From Marinoscillum pacificum (GTDB lineage: Bacteria > Bacteroidota > Bacteroidia > Cytophagales > Cyclobacteriaceae): 64,000 bases of DNA. Where the stretch lies: positions 124,001 through 188,000 of the forward strand of contig NZ_JAMZMJ010000009.1 of NCBI RefSeq assembly GCF_024714495.1. Direction: 5' to 3'. Shown here in pieces: positions 41,297 to 50,756 of this stretch (the first letter of the stretch is position 1; each line of letters begins with the position of its first letter). Both the position numbers and the translations under genes were made by a program. Below the pieces are notes generated by a model. That model made no database searches. It had not been told where the DNA came from and saw only the letters and a list, made by a program, of their open reading frames with translations.

Positions 41297-41956
41297 ATGC
41301 AATTCAAACTTTTTATTATCAGGCAATCCAGGGTACTACTTGCCTTAATATTTTTTGTCTTCGGCTTTCTCCTATCACTGGTTCTAATCATCAATATCGA
41401 AAACTTAGCTCTGAGGATTATTGCACCATTATTATTAAGCATATCGATAACAACTTTATCAGTATATGCTACATACTCTAACTTACTTGTTAAAGTCATT
41501 GAGAATGAAATTGAATTTTATTGGGCAGACAAATTCTTTTTCAACTTTACGTCTAAACAGAAGATCAACGTTGAAAGCATTAAATTTCTAGTAATTGATA
41601 AAGACCCAAAAACAAATACCGATATTCTAAGATCTATTTGGACCAATGATACCAAAATTGATTTAGGACTTGGGAAAATAAAACGATATGATACTGATTC
41701 ATTTATTGATTTTCTTAAACAGAATACCAATGCAACGGTAATTGACAGTTGGGACAGGTGGAAAAAGTTAGGTTTGCTAAAAGGGGCTTATATTATTTCA
41801 ACCGTTCTATTATATGGGATTCCCGGTGCTCTCATAATTGCTGCTTTATCGAATGATTTCTTAGAAATAGAATTACACAAATGGCTCTATTTAATTGGAT
41901 CTTACCTAGCTTTTATTCCATTATGGCGAGAACTAAAAAGAAAGTTAAATAAGTAA
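41297..41956 (+). CDS. Hypothetical membrane protein, 219 aa
   Basis: ATG at 41297 is preferred over an upstream TTG. The protein has two N-terminal TM helices (about 15-35 and 40-60), a soluble middle domain of about 90 residues (IEFYWADKFFFNF, DRWKKLGLLKG) and two C-terminal TM helices (about 165-185, 193-210). No known family recognised. It follows the solo REP copy and is divergent from hipBST. Confidence 0.65.
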   Translation: MQFKLFIIRQSRVLLALIFFVFGFLLSLVLIINIENLALRIIAPLLLSISITTLSVYATYSNLLVKVIENEIEFYWADKFFFNFTSKQKINVESIKFLVIDKDPKTNTDILRSIWTNDTKIDLGLGKIKRYDTDSFIDFLKQNTNATVIDSWDRWKKLGLLKGAYIISTVLLYGIPGALIIAALSNDFLEIELHKWLYLIGSYLAFIPLWRELKRKLNK

Positions 41957-42028
41957 AATTCTTTCCATTACAAGCTTTCTATTTTCGCTTAGCTTGGTGT
42001 CTCACAATACTCTCAATTAACCGCCTCC

Positions 42029-42691
42029 ATGAACAGAACTTTAAAATCACTAGCGTTACTTCTACTAATTGTATTTGGCTGTAACGCCCAGCAGAGCGAA
42101 CCCGCAAATTTCATCCCAACTGGATTTGTCCTCTATGAAAAGTTCTTTGGAGACCTCAATAAAGACGGACTGGAAGACTGTGTTTTGCTCATCAAACAAA
42201 CGGACACCACCAATATCGTCATCGATCGATTTGACAAACTAGTAGATAGAAATAGGCGCGGCATCATCGTATTATTCAAAAATGAAAGCGGTTACCAACT
42301 GGCTGATCAAAACCATGACTGCTTTTCATCCGAAAATGAAGATGGTGGAGTTTATTATGCTCCCCAGTTAGGGATTGAAATCAAGAACAATAAATTGTAC
42401 ATCCACTACGAACACGGCCGATATGGATATTGGAAATACACCTTCCGATATCAAAACGCCAACTTTGAGATGATCGGATATGATGCCAGTAGCAATTATG
42501 GACCAATCGTCAACACAGAAACGAGCATCAACTTCTCAACCAAAAAGAAACTCGTCAAACAGAACACCAACGAAGATGCAGAAGGTGGTGATGAGGTATT
42601 TGAAGAAACCTGGAGCAAAATTGAAATAGCAAGCCTCCTTAAACTGTCTGAAATCAAAGACTTTGACAGTTTAGAAATGTATAAGTACTAA
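42029..42691 (+). CDS. Hypothetical lipoprotein, 220 aa
   Basis: The signal sequence ends in IVFGC (Cys18). The mature protein has a FGDLNKDGLEDCVLLIKQ segment, like an FG-GAP/EF-hand-type repeat with acidic residues, and a long beta-rich body (KNNKLYIHYEHGRYGYWKYTFRYQN). Such proteins occur widely in Bacteroidota, with no known function. It is 72 nt after the membrane protein gene. Confidence 0.7.
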   Translation: MNRTLKSLALLLLIVFGCNAQQSEPANFIPTGFVLYEKFFGDLNKDGLEDCVLLIKQTDTTNIVIDRFDKLVDRNRRGIIVLFKNESGYQLADQNHDCFSSENEDGGVYYAPQLGIEIKNNKLYIHYEHGRYGYWKYTFRYQNANFEMIGYDASSNYGPIVNTETSINFSTKKKLVKQNTNEDAEGGDEVFEETWSKIEIASLLKLSEIKDFDSLEMYKY

Positions 42692-42709
42692 CCACCAAAG
42701 CGGTAGCTC

Positions 42710-42967
42710 ATGAGATCTGCGCTTTCCATATTGACCGTATTATTTGGATTAGTCACTGCGCTGTTCCTTTGGATGTACGTGCAACGAGCCCAATTGGAAT
42801 ACAATGCTGATGGCAGGAATTTCTCCGCTGAAGAAGGAGTCGTTTACTTAGAGCAAACTAAGGATACTTATGGCATCCTTGCGATAGTCGGATTGGTAAT
42901 AACCACTATTCTAGTAACTGTATGGACAAGAAGTTTGAAGATTATTGACAAAACTAAACGCCATTAA
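42710..42967 (+). CDS. Small membrane protein, 85 aa
   Basis: There are two predicted TM helices (about 5-25 and 53-72) with a short soluble loop (YNADGRNFSAEEGVVYLEQTKD). No family recognised. It starts 18 nt after the lipoprotein stop and is probably co-transcribed with it. Confidence 0.55.
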   Translation: MRSALSILTVLFGLVTALFLWMYVQRAQLEYNADGRNFSAEEGVVYLEQTKDTYGILAIVGLVITTILVTVWTRSLKIIDKTKRH

Positions 42968-43271
42968 CAAACAGTCATTAATGGTAAGAATCCTATGATA
43001 GTACGAACTTGCAACACATCCAGTGAGTAGAATTCTCGTAAAAAAAGATCGTTTGACTTTGAGTAACACATCGTTAATTACAAGTATGACTACCGAGCTA
43101 TACAAGGCTACCGATATTTTAGTTCTGCCCCTGTTCGTCTTATATCCCTAGTCAATAATAAGGATTTCTCATATCTAATGATGACAACTGGTCGAACACC
43201 AAAAGTGCGAAAGAAGTGTACTCTGCTGGTAAATGTTGTGTCTGCTGGCCATAGTGAAGACCGATCTACCA
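42968..43271. other. Intergenic region between convergent genes
   Basis: This 304-nt stretch lies between the small membrane protein (+) and the M50-like gene (-). No strong terminator hairpin, repeat or RNA gene was seen. A 54-codon minus-strand ORF (43108-43272) starts in a TAATG overlap with the M50-like stop, but its composition does not look coding. Confidence 0.5.
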
Positions 43272-44183
43272 TTACTCACCTGGTATCGGGCTATCTGAAC
43301 CATACTTTTTACATAGTTTATCAATTTCTTTATTGAATGCTTTCACCAGTGACTGTGAAACTGACTTTCCTTTATTAGCATATTCCGCAATTACTCGCTC
43401 GTCCAATACTTCACCCATTTCTATCTGATAGCAAATCAAATTGAACATCCCAAAATATTGAGTAAACGAACTCTCATCAGTGATCAAAGTCTGTATATCC
43501 TCCTTCTTGATGTTTTTATAAGAATTATCCTGAGCGTAGCTTCCCATGATTTTTAAAATGGCCAATTCGGTATCCTGATCTCTACCAGGCTTGACTAAAC
43601 GCTGATACCGCTTCCTATCCGTATAAAATATCCCGGTTTTTGCTGGAATGGTAGTCACTAAAAAAATCGCTATTGAAATACCCGCACCAGACAAAAAAAC
43701 AGTTTGTAATATATGATCTTCCAAAAGTTGTGAAACCACCAAAGAGTAGAGTGCAAACAATACTGATGCTATTGGCCCTGCCAGTAAAACAAAAGCAAAC
43801 TTTTTTGCATTGTCTGGATGACCATCCCGAGGAGAGGTAGCTGCTATCCCTCCGTAGTACTCGAGGTTTTTGTTTAAATACATTTTTACTCGCTCACCAT
43901 CCCTCTTAAACCCTAGTGTACCTATTACAAATTGCTCAAAACGAAAACCCTGAAGCAACCCTGTTATCAAATGACCTAATTCATGAAACATTAGTACCAG
44001 AAACATCATGACCAATATTCCGATTATGATGATCATCTTTTCCTGAGACACTTCTAAATCAAGATTGTCAAAACCAACTTTATTGAGCATCAATGGACCA
44101 AATACGGCTATCAATACCAATCCACATATTCCTACTAAACTATACACCCTGATTGATTGAATAGCTCGACTAATATTACTCAT
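43272..44183 (-). CDS. M50-like (site-2-protease-like) membrane metalloprotease
   Basis: This 303-aa protein has TM helices at about 15-35, 48-66 and later; the zinc motif HELGH is at residues 67-71 (VLMFHELGHLITGLL). The following loop GGIAATSPRDGHPDNAKKFAFVLLAGPIASVLFALYSL resembles the M50 region after the first zincin helix. The third zinc ligand is not a clear NPDG/LDG, though DGHPDN may serve. The last 100 residues are cytosolic and helical. No regulatory partner gene is adjacent, so its role is unknown. Confidence 0.75.
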   Translation of the reverse strand: MSNISRAIQSIRVYSLVGICGLVLIAVFGPLMLNKVGFDNLDLEVSQEKMIIIIGILVMMFLVLMFHELGHLITGLLQGFRFEQFVIGTLGFKRDGERVKMYLNKNLEYYGGIAATSPRDGHPDNAKKFAFVLLAGPIASVLFALYSLVVSQLLEDHILQTVFLSGAGISIAIFLVTTIPAKTGIFYTDRKRYQRLVKPGRDQDTELAILKIMGSYAQDNSYKNIKKEDIQTLITDESSFTQYFGMFNLICYQIEMGEVLDERVIAEYANKGKSVSQSLVKAFNKEIDKLCKKYGSDSPIPGE

Positions 44184-44432
44184 GTGATTATGTTGAAAAT
44201 TGACGGACTGAACATTTCATTCTCGTTAGTGATGGATAGCAGCCACAGATTACATTTTCGGAAATAAAAACCTTAAAACCCGAAAACAGATCCTGCCAGA
44301 GTCAGGACCCAGAGTAGTAGGAAGTGCTTGATTCTTGAATGGTAATCCGTTAACTTAAACGAAGTTAGACGTTGGCTCCACCAACCGTCTAGCGAGTGCA
44401 CTCCATACGAAAACGCTAATACTTTAACGAGG

Positions 44433-45212
44433 ATGAACAAACAGCTAAAAATAGTCCTGGTAACACTCCTGTCATTCGGTCTCTACTATTATGTGGATGA
44501 ACTCTATTTCTACACGATCAGAGAGGGGTTCAATGGATTAATCAATCAATATGGAATTAGCCATATCCTGGCGTATATCATTGTTGGCATACCTATTTTA
44601 CTAGGAACCTTATTGCTGCATCAAAGAAATCATCTTTTACAGAGACTTGGACTAAACCAATCAATTGTCAAAGGATTTGTCTTTGCGCTCATTTGCACAC
44701 TTCCTATGTTCATAGGGTTTGCTTTCTTGTTTGATCTAAATGAAGAAATCTCCTTCAACACCATTCTGATTGGTATCATAGCAGCCGGCTTATTTGAAGA
44801 ATTATATTTCAGAGGCTTCCTGTTTGGTCAATTATTTCGATTTACCAGATTAGGATTCATCACCTCCGTACTGCTAGGGGCAGTTCTGTTCGGTCTGGTG
44901 CATATCAAGCAGGGAACCAGCCTAGACGAAATCATTGGGATTTTTCTGGTGACCTTTATGGGAGGTATTTTGTTCGCCTGGCTCTTTGTGGAGTGGAATT
45001 GTAACCTATGGGTTTCCATATTTCTTCATATGCTCATGAACCTGGCTTGGGACTTATTCGCTGTAAGTGATAATGCCCTGGGAGATAATTATTCCAACAT
45101 TTTCAGAATAGCAACAATATCCCTATCCATCATACTGACCATAATCTATAAAAAGAGAAAGGGAATAAGTTTACAAGTAAAAAGATCAAACCTAATTATG
45201 AAAGCCAAATAA
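44433..45212 (+). CDS. CPBP family intramembrane metalloprotease (Abi)
   Basis: This 259-aa polytopic protein has the CPBP motifs: EELYFRG (Glu122, Glu123, Arg127), FGLVHI (His157) and FLHMLMNL (His199, Asn203). It has about seven TM helices. Family members act in prenylated-protein-like processing, bacteriocin self-immunity or anti-sigma cleavage. The substrate here is unknown. It stands alone between divergent and tandem unrelated genes. Confidence 0.9.
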   Translation: MNKQLKIVLVTLLSFGLYYYVDELYFYTIREGFNGLINQYGISHILAYIIVGIPILLGTLLLHQRNHLLQRLGLNQSIVKGFVFALICTLPMFIGFAFLFDLNEEISFNTILIGIIAAGLFEELYFRGFLFGQLFRFTRLGFITSVLLGAVLFGLVHIKQGTSLDEIIGIFLVTFMGGILFAWLFVEWNCNLWVSIFLHMLMNLAWDLFAVSDNALGDNYSNIFRIATISLSIILTIIYKKRKGISLQVKRSNLIMKAK

Positions 45213-45310
45213 GTTGTGAATTTGTATCCACAATCTACCGATATCAACACCTAGCTTCTGATATCTTATGTTTACTTTGACACCATTATTCATTACCTAA
45301 GACTAAGAAA

Positions 45311-46384
45311 TTGATTAAACCAGCTCCGTATGTATGCTTGTTAGGCATCACCATCCTGTCGTTTACAAGTTGTAATCAATCCAATACAGCATCTGAACTA
45401 ACTACTCCTGAACTGGTAGAAAAGTATGCCAACGAGTTTTTGGAGGACGACAGAATTCACTCTGTTTCCATTGCCATTTACAATAATGGGAAAAAGCAGA
45501 CATTCCATTTCGGAGAGCAGAATCCAGGCAAGAACAATCCACCGACAGACTCTACATTGTATGAAATCGCTTCCGTAACCAAAACTTTTACAGGTACGAT
45601 GGTTGCAAAAGCTGTTATAGATGGTAAAATCTCGCTTGATGACGACATTCGAGACTATTTACCACAGGAATATCCCAACTTCGCTTATGATGGCGATAAA
45701 ATAACCATCAAGCACCTCATTACACATACAGGAGGCTTTCCCAACTTCCCGCCCACGGATGAAAGTAAAGAAGCATTTTGGGAAGGACTGCATGAGGTTA
45801 CCATAGATCCTCAACCAGGAACGGAATTCCGCTATTCCAATACCGCTCCAGAAATCACCGCTTATATCCTCGAGCAAGTCTACAACACCCCCTACCAGCA
45901 ACTCGTTAAGCAGTACATTTTTGACACTAATAAAATGGTCAATACTAAGTTTGAGTTGAATGAGAAAGAGCAGGATTTATTGATACAAGGGTATAATGGA
46001 GATCAGGAACCGCAAGAGCATTTTCGCAATAACCTATGGGGAGGAATTTCAGGTGCTCATTCCAATACTATTGACCTAATGCAATACATGGAGTATCATC
46101 TAAACGAATCCATTCCAGAAGTGAAAGAGTCTCACAAAAACTTCTTCAGCACACAATATGATTTTGATATCGGCTATCACTGGAATATTCTGAATATAGA
46201 CGATGAGATCTGCTATCGACATCACGGAGGAATTTGGGGAATGCAGAATTGGCTCATGATTTTCCCGGAATCCAATGTTGGGATTGCAGTATTATCCAAC
46301 GCTAGTTTTCAGGGAAATGTATTCTCACCAGGAATTGATGATCGATTAGAAGATTTGGCATTGTCCATTAAAAAAAACTTATAA
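45311..46384 (+). CDS. Serine beta-lactamase-like hydrolase, lipoprotein
   Basis: No in-frame ATG fits; a TTG at 45311 gives MIKPAPYVCLLGITILSFTSC with lipobox Cys21. The 357-aa protein shows class C/penicillin-binding signatures: Ser88-x-x-Lys91 (IASVTK), Tyr175-Ser-Asn177 (FRYSNTAPE) and His304-His-Gly306 (YRHHGGIWG). Such proteins are esterases or D-amino peptidases more often than antibiotic hydrolases. Its stop abuts the next gene's ATG, so they form an operon. Confidence 0.85.
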   Translation: MIKPAPYVCLLGITILSFTSCNQSNTASELTTPELVEKYANEFLEDDRIHSVSIAIYNNGKKQTFHFGEQNPGKNNPPTDSTLYEIASVTKTFTGTMVAKAVIDGKISLDDDIRDYLPQEYPNFAYDGDKITIKHLITHTGGFPNFPPTDESKEAFWEGLHEVTIDPQPGTEFRYSNTAPEITAYILEQVYNTPYQQLVKQYIFDTNKMVNTKFELNEKEQDLLIQGYNGDQEPQEHFRNNLWGGISGAHSNTIDLMQYMEYHLNESIPEVKESHKNFFSTQYDFDIGYHWNILNIDDEICYRHHGGIWGMQNWLMIFPESNVGIAVLSNASFQGNVFSPGIDDRLEDLALSIKKNL

Positions 46385-46822
46385 ATGAACGCTAATTTTA
46401 TTAAAACCACTTTCATTGCCTTTAGTATTTCATTATTGACCTGGTCATGCACTCAGTCAACTAAAGAATCCGATATGAAGCCTGAAGACATGATGATCCG
46501 AATCGCTGAAATCGAAATAGACTCGACCTATTTTGATGACTACATCTCTATACTTAAAGAAGAATCTGCAGCTTCTATTGCCCTGGAGCCTGGAGTCTTG
46601 TGCATCTATCCTATGTATAGGAAGGACGACCCTACTAGCATTCGGCTCTTAGAGATTTATGCAGATCGTAATGCGTATGAATCACACTTAAAAACTGAGC
46701 ATTTCCTCAAGTACAAAACCTCCACAATGCACATGGTTATTTCACTGAAGTTGATTGACATGGAGGCCATTGACCCACAGTCTATGGATTTGATATTTGA
46801 GAAGTTGCAGGAGAGAAACTAG
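46385..46822 (+). CDS. Antibiotic-biosynthesis-monooxygenase (ABM) domain lipoprotein
   Basis: This 145-aa protein has a lipobox at LLTWSC (Cys22) and a ferredoxin-like ABM domain (IRIAEIEIDSTYFDDYISILKEESAASIALEPGVLCIYPM, RLLEIYADRNAYESHLKTEHFLKY). The family includes small monooxygenases acting on quinols without cofactor. A membrane-tethered version is unusual. It starts directly after the beta-lactamase-like stop codon. Confidence 0.85.
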   Translation: MNANFIKTTFIAFSISLLTWSCTQSTKESDMKPEDMMIRIAEIEIDSTYFDDYISILKEESAASIALEPGVLCIYPMYRKDDPTSIRLLEIYADRNAYESHLKTEHFLKYKTSTMHMVISLKLIDMEAIDPQSMDLIFEKLQERN

Positions 46823-46862
46823 TTAAGACACAACAGCAACTTACTCCTGTCAATATTAAAAT

Positions 46863-47273
46863 ATGAAGCACCAAACTAGTCACAACGAACCCATCATCTT
46901 AGCAGAAGGAGAAGGTCGAAAATACAACTGTGGTACGATGACGCCTATTTTCAAAGCAGATGAAAACGAGACTGACAACCGATATAGTATCTCAGAATGG
47001 TGGTTAGAACCAAACTCTGATGGACCGGGAGCCCACCTTCATGAAGCAAATGACGAGGTGTTCTATGTTTTGGATGGCACAATTTCCATTCTTGTAGGAG
47101 ATAAATGGATAAAGGCAAATAAGGGTGCGTTTATTAGAATTCCGGCTAATACCATGCATGATTTCAAAAACGAAACGGAGCATAAAACAGGGGTTTTAAA
47201 CTTTTTCACTCCTGGAGGTTTCGAGCGAAATATGCCTTCCATAGTACAATGGTTTGAGGAGAACCCTTCTTAA
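46863..47273 (+). CDS. Cupin domain protein
   Basis: This 136-aa protein has a single cupin fold: motif 1 is GAHLHEANDEVFYVLDG (His and Glu metal ligands) and motif 2 RIPANTMHDFKN. No signal peptide. It is 40 nt after the ABM gene. Small cupins bind a metal and act as dioxygenases, isomerases or sensors; the substrate is unknown. Confidence 0.88.
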   Translation: MKHQTSHNEPIILAEGEGRKYNCGTMTPIFKADENETDNRYSISEWWLEPNSDGPGAHLHEANDEVFYVLDGTISILVGDKWIKANKGAFIRIPANTMHDFKNETEHKTGVLNFFTPGGFERNMPSIVQWFEENPS

Positions 47274-47410
47274 ATAAGAGATTTTTATTACTCAAATCAG
47301 TTCATTTTGAAGCCAATCTACTCAGAGACTTTGGGAAAGGATTTGAGAAAATCAAAGATTGATAAACAAACTCTAATTAGTCCTTTCCTAGGAAGTCTTC
47401 TTAACAACGA

Positions 47411-49669
47411 CTACTCCACAACAACCCTTCTCTTTGTAGAGTCTTTCTCTCCTTTTATCTCAATCAAATAAACCCCTTTTTCAAAGTCAGACACATCAAC
47501 AGTTGTCGGCTGCTCGAGTGTATTACTTTGAATAAGCTTTCCACTTACATCATATATACTATAGACAGCAGCACCATAAACAGCTGGAACTTCCAAATAA
47601 AGCAGTTCAGAAGTTGGGTTAGGCCATATCAACAAATTTTCCACTTGCTCACCCAATGGCAATGGGGCAGCATTGATAGTAAGAGAAAAAGTAGCTGATG
47701 TTCCCGAGCCATCATTGGCAAGAGCTGTGAGCACGACCTCCCCTTCGGCTTGAGCTGATACAAACCCGATATAATCTACAGTCGCAATTTCAGGATCAGA
47801 AGAAGACCAGGATACCGTTTCATCGGCAGCATTATCTGGTGCGGTCGTCACAGTCACATACTGCGCTTCTCCAACTATCATTGTAGAAACTCCATTGATC
47901 GACACACTTTCCAGCAAAACTGGATTGACCGTAATTACAAAAGTGGACGTAGCTCCTGAAGCATCATTGGCGGTGGCTACTATATCTACTGTACCTACAG
48001 CAATGGCCGTTACCAACCCGTTTTGGTCTACCGTGGCAATGGATGTATTCGCAGAAGACCACACCACTGATTGATCTGCTGCATCACCTGGAGTAACGGT
48101 AGCAGACAAAACCTGAGTTTCCTCTACCTGCATTTCAGCGTCTCCGGTTATCGCCACACTTTCTACCAAAACGGGCCCTACGTTCACCGTAAATGAAGCT
48201 GAAACCTCTGAGCCATCATTTGCAGTAGCTATGATTTCCACAGTTCCTTCTGCAATAGCCGTAACCATTCCCGACTCATCTACCGTAGCAATATCGGCAT
48301 CGGAAGAGGCCCAGGACACTGTTGGGTCAGTTGCCTCGTCAGGCGCCGCAGTAGCTATCAAAACCTGCGTATCTCCCGGATTCATCTCTGGTTCTCCGCT
48401 AATGCTCAGACTTTCCACCAACACAGGTGTCACTGATATGGTAAACGATGCCGAAACTTCTGAACCATCACTGGCTGTAGCCGTGATATCGGCAGTCCCA
48501 AGAGCTACAGCCGAGACTGTACCTTCCGCATCTACTGTGACCACATCTGTGTCACTAGAAGACCATGTTAATGTAGAGATGGTATGATTTTCTGGACCAA
48601 TTTCAGCAGTTAATGATTGCTGAGATCCAATAGCCATTTCAGCATCACCTGTGAGCACAATGCTTTCAATTAGAACAGGATTGATATAGGGTTCCAACGC
48701 GCTCATCTGAGGCTTATCCTCCCCACCAGAGCCAGGCTCTAGTAAGAAAATGTAATTGGACCACCACGGGCCAGCAGCCCACCAGGTCCATCCCATCCAC
48801 ACATCATTATTGGCATACATGTAATCAAGCATCCCTTCCAGTGCCTCGTAGCAATTGCTGTTATCAGCAACACCAAACTCACCTAAAAAGGCTCTTTTAC
48901 CATTTTCCTTAGCCCAATTAGTGAAATCGATAAGCTTCTCCGATGCTTCAGCAGCAGTGATACATTCTGGAGACGTACCTGAGTAATCGGAATCAAGATA
49001 CTGATGGATCTCGTAGGCATAATTATCTAATGAATCCACTATGCCTAGCATCACCTCCGCATTAGGTGTGCCATACCAGTCATGTGTCCAGGAATGACCT
49101 CCCGTCCAGGCGTTACCCGGAACTAGTAACAGGTTATGAGCTCCTGTTCTACGAATGGCCTGTATCGCCACATTGGCATCCTCTAACCACAGTTCCGTAG
49201 ACATGTCATAGGGCTCATTCATTATACCAAATATCACATAAGAATTGTCTTTGTAATGCGACGCCAGTCGGGACCAAAAATCTCCAAATGCCGAAACAGG
49301 AACCGCATCAGTTCCGATGATCTCACCGTACCATCTGGCATAATTGTGTGGATCTAAAACTACATATGCCTCTTTTGAGGTGGCGTATTCCACAAAATCA
49401 TCCATGTACGAAAGCTCGTCAGCATCCAACTCTCCATTAAGAGTTCTCTGCATACGCTCCCACTTGAAAGGCACACGAAAGGTATTCATCCCTTTCGAGG
49501 TAAAATAATCAACCTCCTCATGTGTTGGGTATACATAATCTCGGTTAACAGTACCAGGAAGGGAGCCATCACCAAACTCAGCACCTGCAAGGTTAACACC
49601 TGCATATTCTACTTGTGCAAAAACAGGAGAAAAGAAACAAATGACAACAATAAAAACTATAATCCTCAT
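47411..49669 (-). CDS. T9SS-exported GH5 endoglycanase with four BIG2 repeats
   Basis: This 752-aa protein has a signal peptide (cleavage near FAQ, residue 19), a GH5 cellulase-family catalytic domain (residues 20-330) with general acid Glu152 (FGIMNEPYD) and nucleophile Glu264 (FLGEFGVAD), and an aromatic cleft (GWTWWAAGPWW). Four BIG2 Ig-like domains at about 332-414, 416-498, 500-582 and 584-666 each repeat the VL.ES..I.GD.EM pattern. A type A T9SS sorting domain (WPNPTSELLYLEV, KGVYLIEIKG) ends the protein. Likely secreted to act on beta-glucan or mannan; the exact substrate is unknown. Confidence 0.9.
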   Translation of the reverse strand: MRIIVFIVVICFFSPVFAQVEYAGVNLAGAEFGDGSLPGTVNRDYVYPTHEEVDYFTSKGMNTFRVPFKWERMQRTLNGELDADELSYMDDFVEYATSKEAYVVLDPHNYARWYGEIIGTDAVPVSAFGDFWSRLASHYKDNSYVIFGIMNEPYDMSTELWLEDANVAIQAIRRTGAHNLLLVPGNAWTGGHSWTHDWYGTPNAEVMLGIVDSLDNYAYEIHQYLDSDYSGTSPECITAAEASEKLIDFTNWAKENGKRAFLGEFGVADNSNCYEALEGMLDYMYANNDVWMGWTWWAAGPWWSNYIFLLEPGSGGEDKPQMSALEPYINPVLIESIVLTGDAEMAIGSQQSLTAEIGPENHTISTLTWSSSDTDVVTVDAEGTVSAVALGTADITATASDGSEVSASFTISVTPVLVESLSISGEPEMNPGDTQVLIATAAPDEATDPTVSWASSDADIATVDESGMVTAIAEGTVEIIATANDGSEVSASFTVNVGPVLVESVAITGDAEMQVEETQVLSATVTPGDAADQSVVWSSANTSIATVDQNGLVTAIAVGTVDIVATANDASGATSTFVITVNPVLLESVSINGVSTMIVGEAQYVTVTTAPDNAADETVSWSSSDPEIATVDYIGFVSAQAEGEVVLTALANDGSGTSATFSLTINAAPLPLGEQVENLLIWPNPTSELLYLEVPAVYGAAVYSIYDVSGKLIQSNTLEQPTTVDVSDFEKGVYLIEIKGEKDSTKRRVVVE
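47672..48676 (-). repeat. Four in-frame BIG2 repeats, 252-bp period
   Basis: The repeats in the GH5 gene have an exact 84-residue period (starts at residues 332, 416, 500 and 584). Each contains ATVD.xGxVxAxAxGTVxI and a TANDGS.xSAxF ending. They are recombination-prone at DNA level and may vary in number between strains. Confidence 0.75.
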
Positions 49670-49938
49670 AGTTTTAAAGATATCTAAATTTCATAAAAAT
49701 AAAAGGTCAGGCCTCATCAACTTCAACCACCTCCACGACTTTAAGCCCCCACCATCAGCAACCAAATTACCCGTTGTTGTCCATTTCCATCCTGCTGAAT
49801 TCCCCTTTTATAGATTGTGATCACCTTACAGTTCACCTTTCCAAAATCGAATCCTGTTGTGCAAATAACGTGTGTTTGCAGTTGAATTGTTACCCATTTC
49901 CATACGACATTTGATCTCACAATCAAGCACATACTACC
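49670..49938. other. Gene-free upstream region
   Basis: This is the first part of a 439-nt gap between divergent genes. It holds the GH5 promoter region on the minus strand and the leader of the XRE remnant on the plus strand. I see no clear repeat, hairpin or RNA gene. Confidence 0.5.
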
Positions 49939-50106
49939 ATGAAAACCAGACAAGTAATAAAAGAATTGAGACTTAAGAAAGGGATGGCTCAAGAGGATCT
50001 GGCAAGTAAAACGGAGATTCATACACCTCCATTTCCCATCAAACAATTGCCTATCCAGATTGAATGTATTAATTTGAAAATCAGTCTAATAAAATCACTT
50101 GATTAA
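49939..50106 (+). pseudogene. Truncated XRE-family regulator remnant, 55 codons
   Basis: The ORF starts MKTRQVIKELRLKKGMAQED and continues LASKTEI, an unmistakable first half of an HTH_3 domain. After LASKTEIH it diverges into an unrelated tail (TPPFPIKQLPIQIE...) where the recognition helix (normally ..S.RTIQRIE.G) should be. It stops 2 nt before the LysE gene start. Most likely a deletion remnant whose promoter may now serve the exporter; alternatively a translated leader. Confidence 0.6.
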
Positions 50107-50108
50107 CT

Positions 50109-50744
50109 ATGCTTGACTACTCAACGGCTCACTGGATCACTTTTTTCACCGCGGCGATTCTGCTCAATCTTTCTCCGGGACCAGACATGGTGTTTATCAT
50201 TTCACAAACGTCCAAAAAAGGAACTCGATCAGGCTTCACAGCTGTATTAGGCATTTGGCTAGGCACTTTTGTGCATGTGATTTTTGCCGCTTTAGGACTT
50301 TCGGCTATTCTAATGACCTCCGCTACCGCATTTAGCATGGTCAAGTGGGTTGGTGCAGCCTATTTGGTATGGTTGGGTATACAATCCCTCAGTTCAAAAG
50401 GAACAAGGCTACAAAGCAATGACCAAGCTCCTACGCTCAATCTAACCAAGACCTTTAGACAAGGCATTTTCGTATCCTTACTCAACCCGAAAGTAGCCGT
50501 ATTTTTCCTGGCCTTTTTGCCTCAGTTCGTAGAACCACAAGCAGGGGTTGTAGGCACTCAGCTGTTTCTTCACGGTTCCTTAATTATAGTCGTGGCGGGC
50601 TTTATTGAAATTCCGATCGTACTGATGAGCAGTCAGCTAACTAATTACCTTAGAAATCACCCAAAAGTATCACAATGGATGGACCGTGGATTAGGAGCAT
50701 TGTTCATCGCTCTTGGAGTTAAATTAGCTGCGTGTAATAGATAA
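50109..50744 (+). CDS. LysE/RhtB-family amino-acid exporter
   Basis: This 211-aa protein has six predicted TM helices and the LysE motif in LNLSPGPDMVFIISQTSKKGTRSG near the N-terminus, plus FRQGIFVSLLNPKVAVFFLAFLPQF. These proteins export amino acids or homoserine lactone-like compounds across the inner membrane. It starts 2 nt after the HTH remnant and 12 nt precede the next gene. Confidence 0.92.
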   Translation: MLDYSTAHWITFFTAAILLNLSPGPDMVFIISQTSKKGTRSGFTAVLGIWLGTFVHVIFAALGLSAILMTSATAFSMVKWVGAAYLVWLGIQSLSSKGTRLQSNDQAPTLNLTKTFRQGIFVSLLNPKVAVFFLAFLPQFVEPQAGVVGTQLFLHGSLIIVVAGFIEIPIVLMSSQLTNYLRNHPKVSQWMDRGLGALFIALGVKLAACNR

Positions 50745-50756
50745 AAAATCTCATCA

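Noticed and set aside
43108-43272. 54-codon minus-strand ORF starting in a TAATG overlap with the M50-like gene stop
   Set aside because: The composition does not look coding, no ribosome-binding site or family is recognisable, and the overlap alone is weak evidence.
44184-44432. Possible RNA gene in the 249-nt gap between M50-like and CPBP genes
   Set aside because: Only short hairpins (TCCTG..CAGGA, GTTGG..CCAAC) are present, with no tRNA or known RNA architecture.
47274-47410. Possible terminator between cupin and GH5 genes
   Set aside because: Only a TTCCTAGGAA palindrome was seen, with no stable stem plus T-tract.
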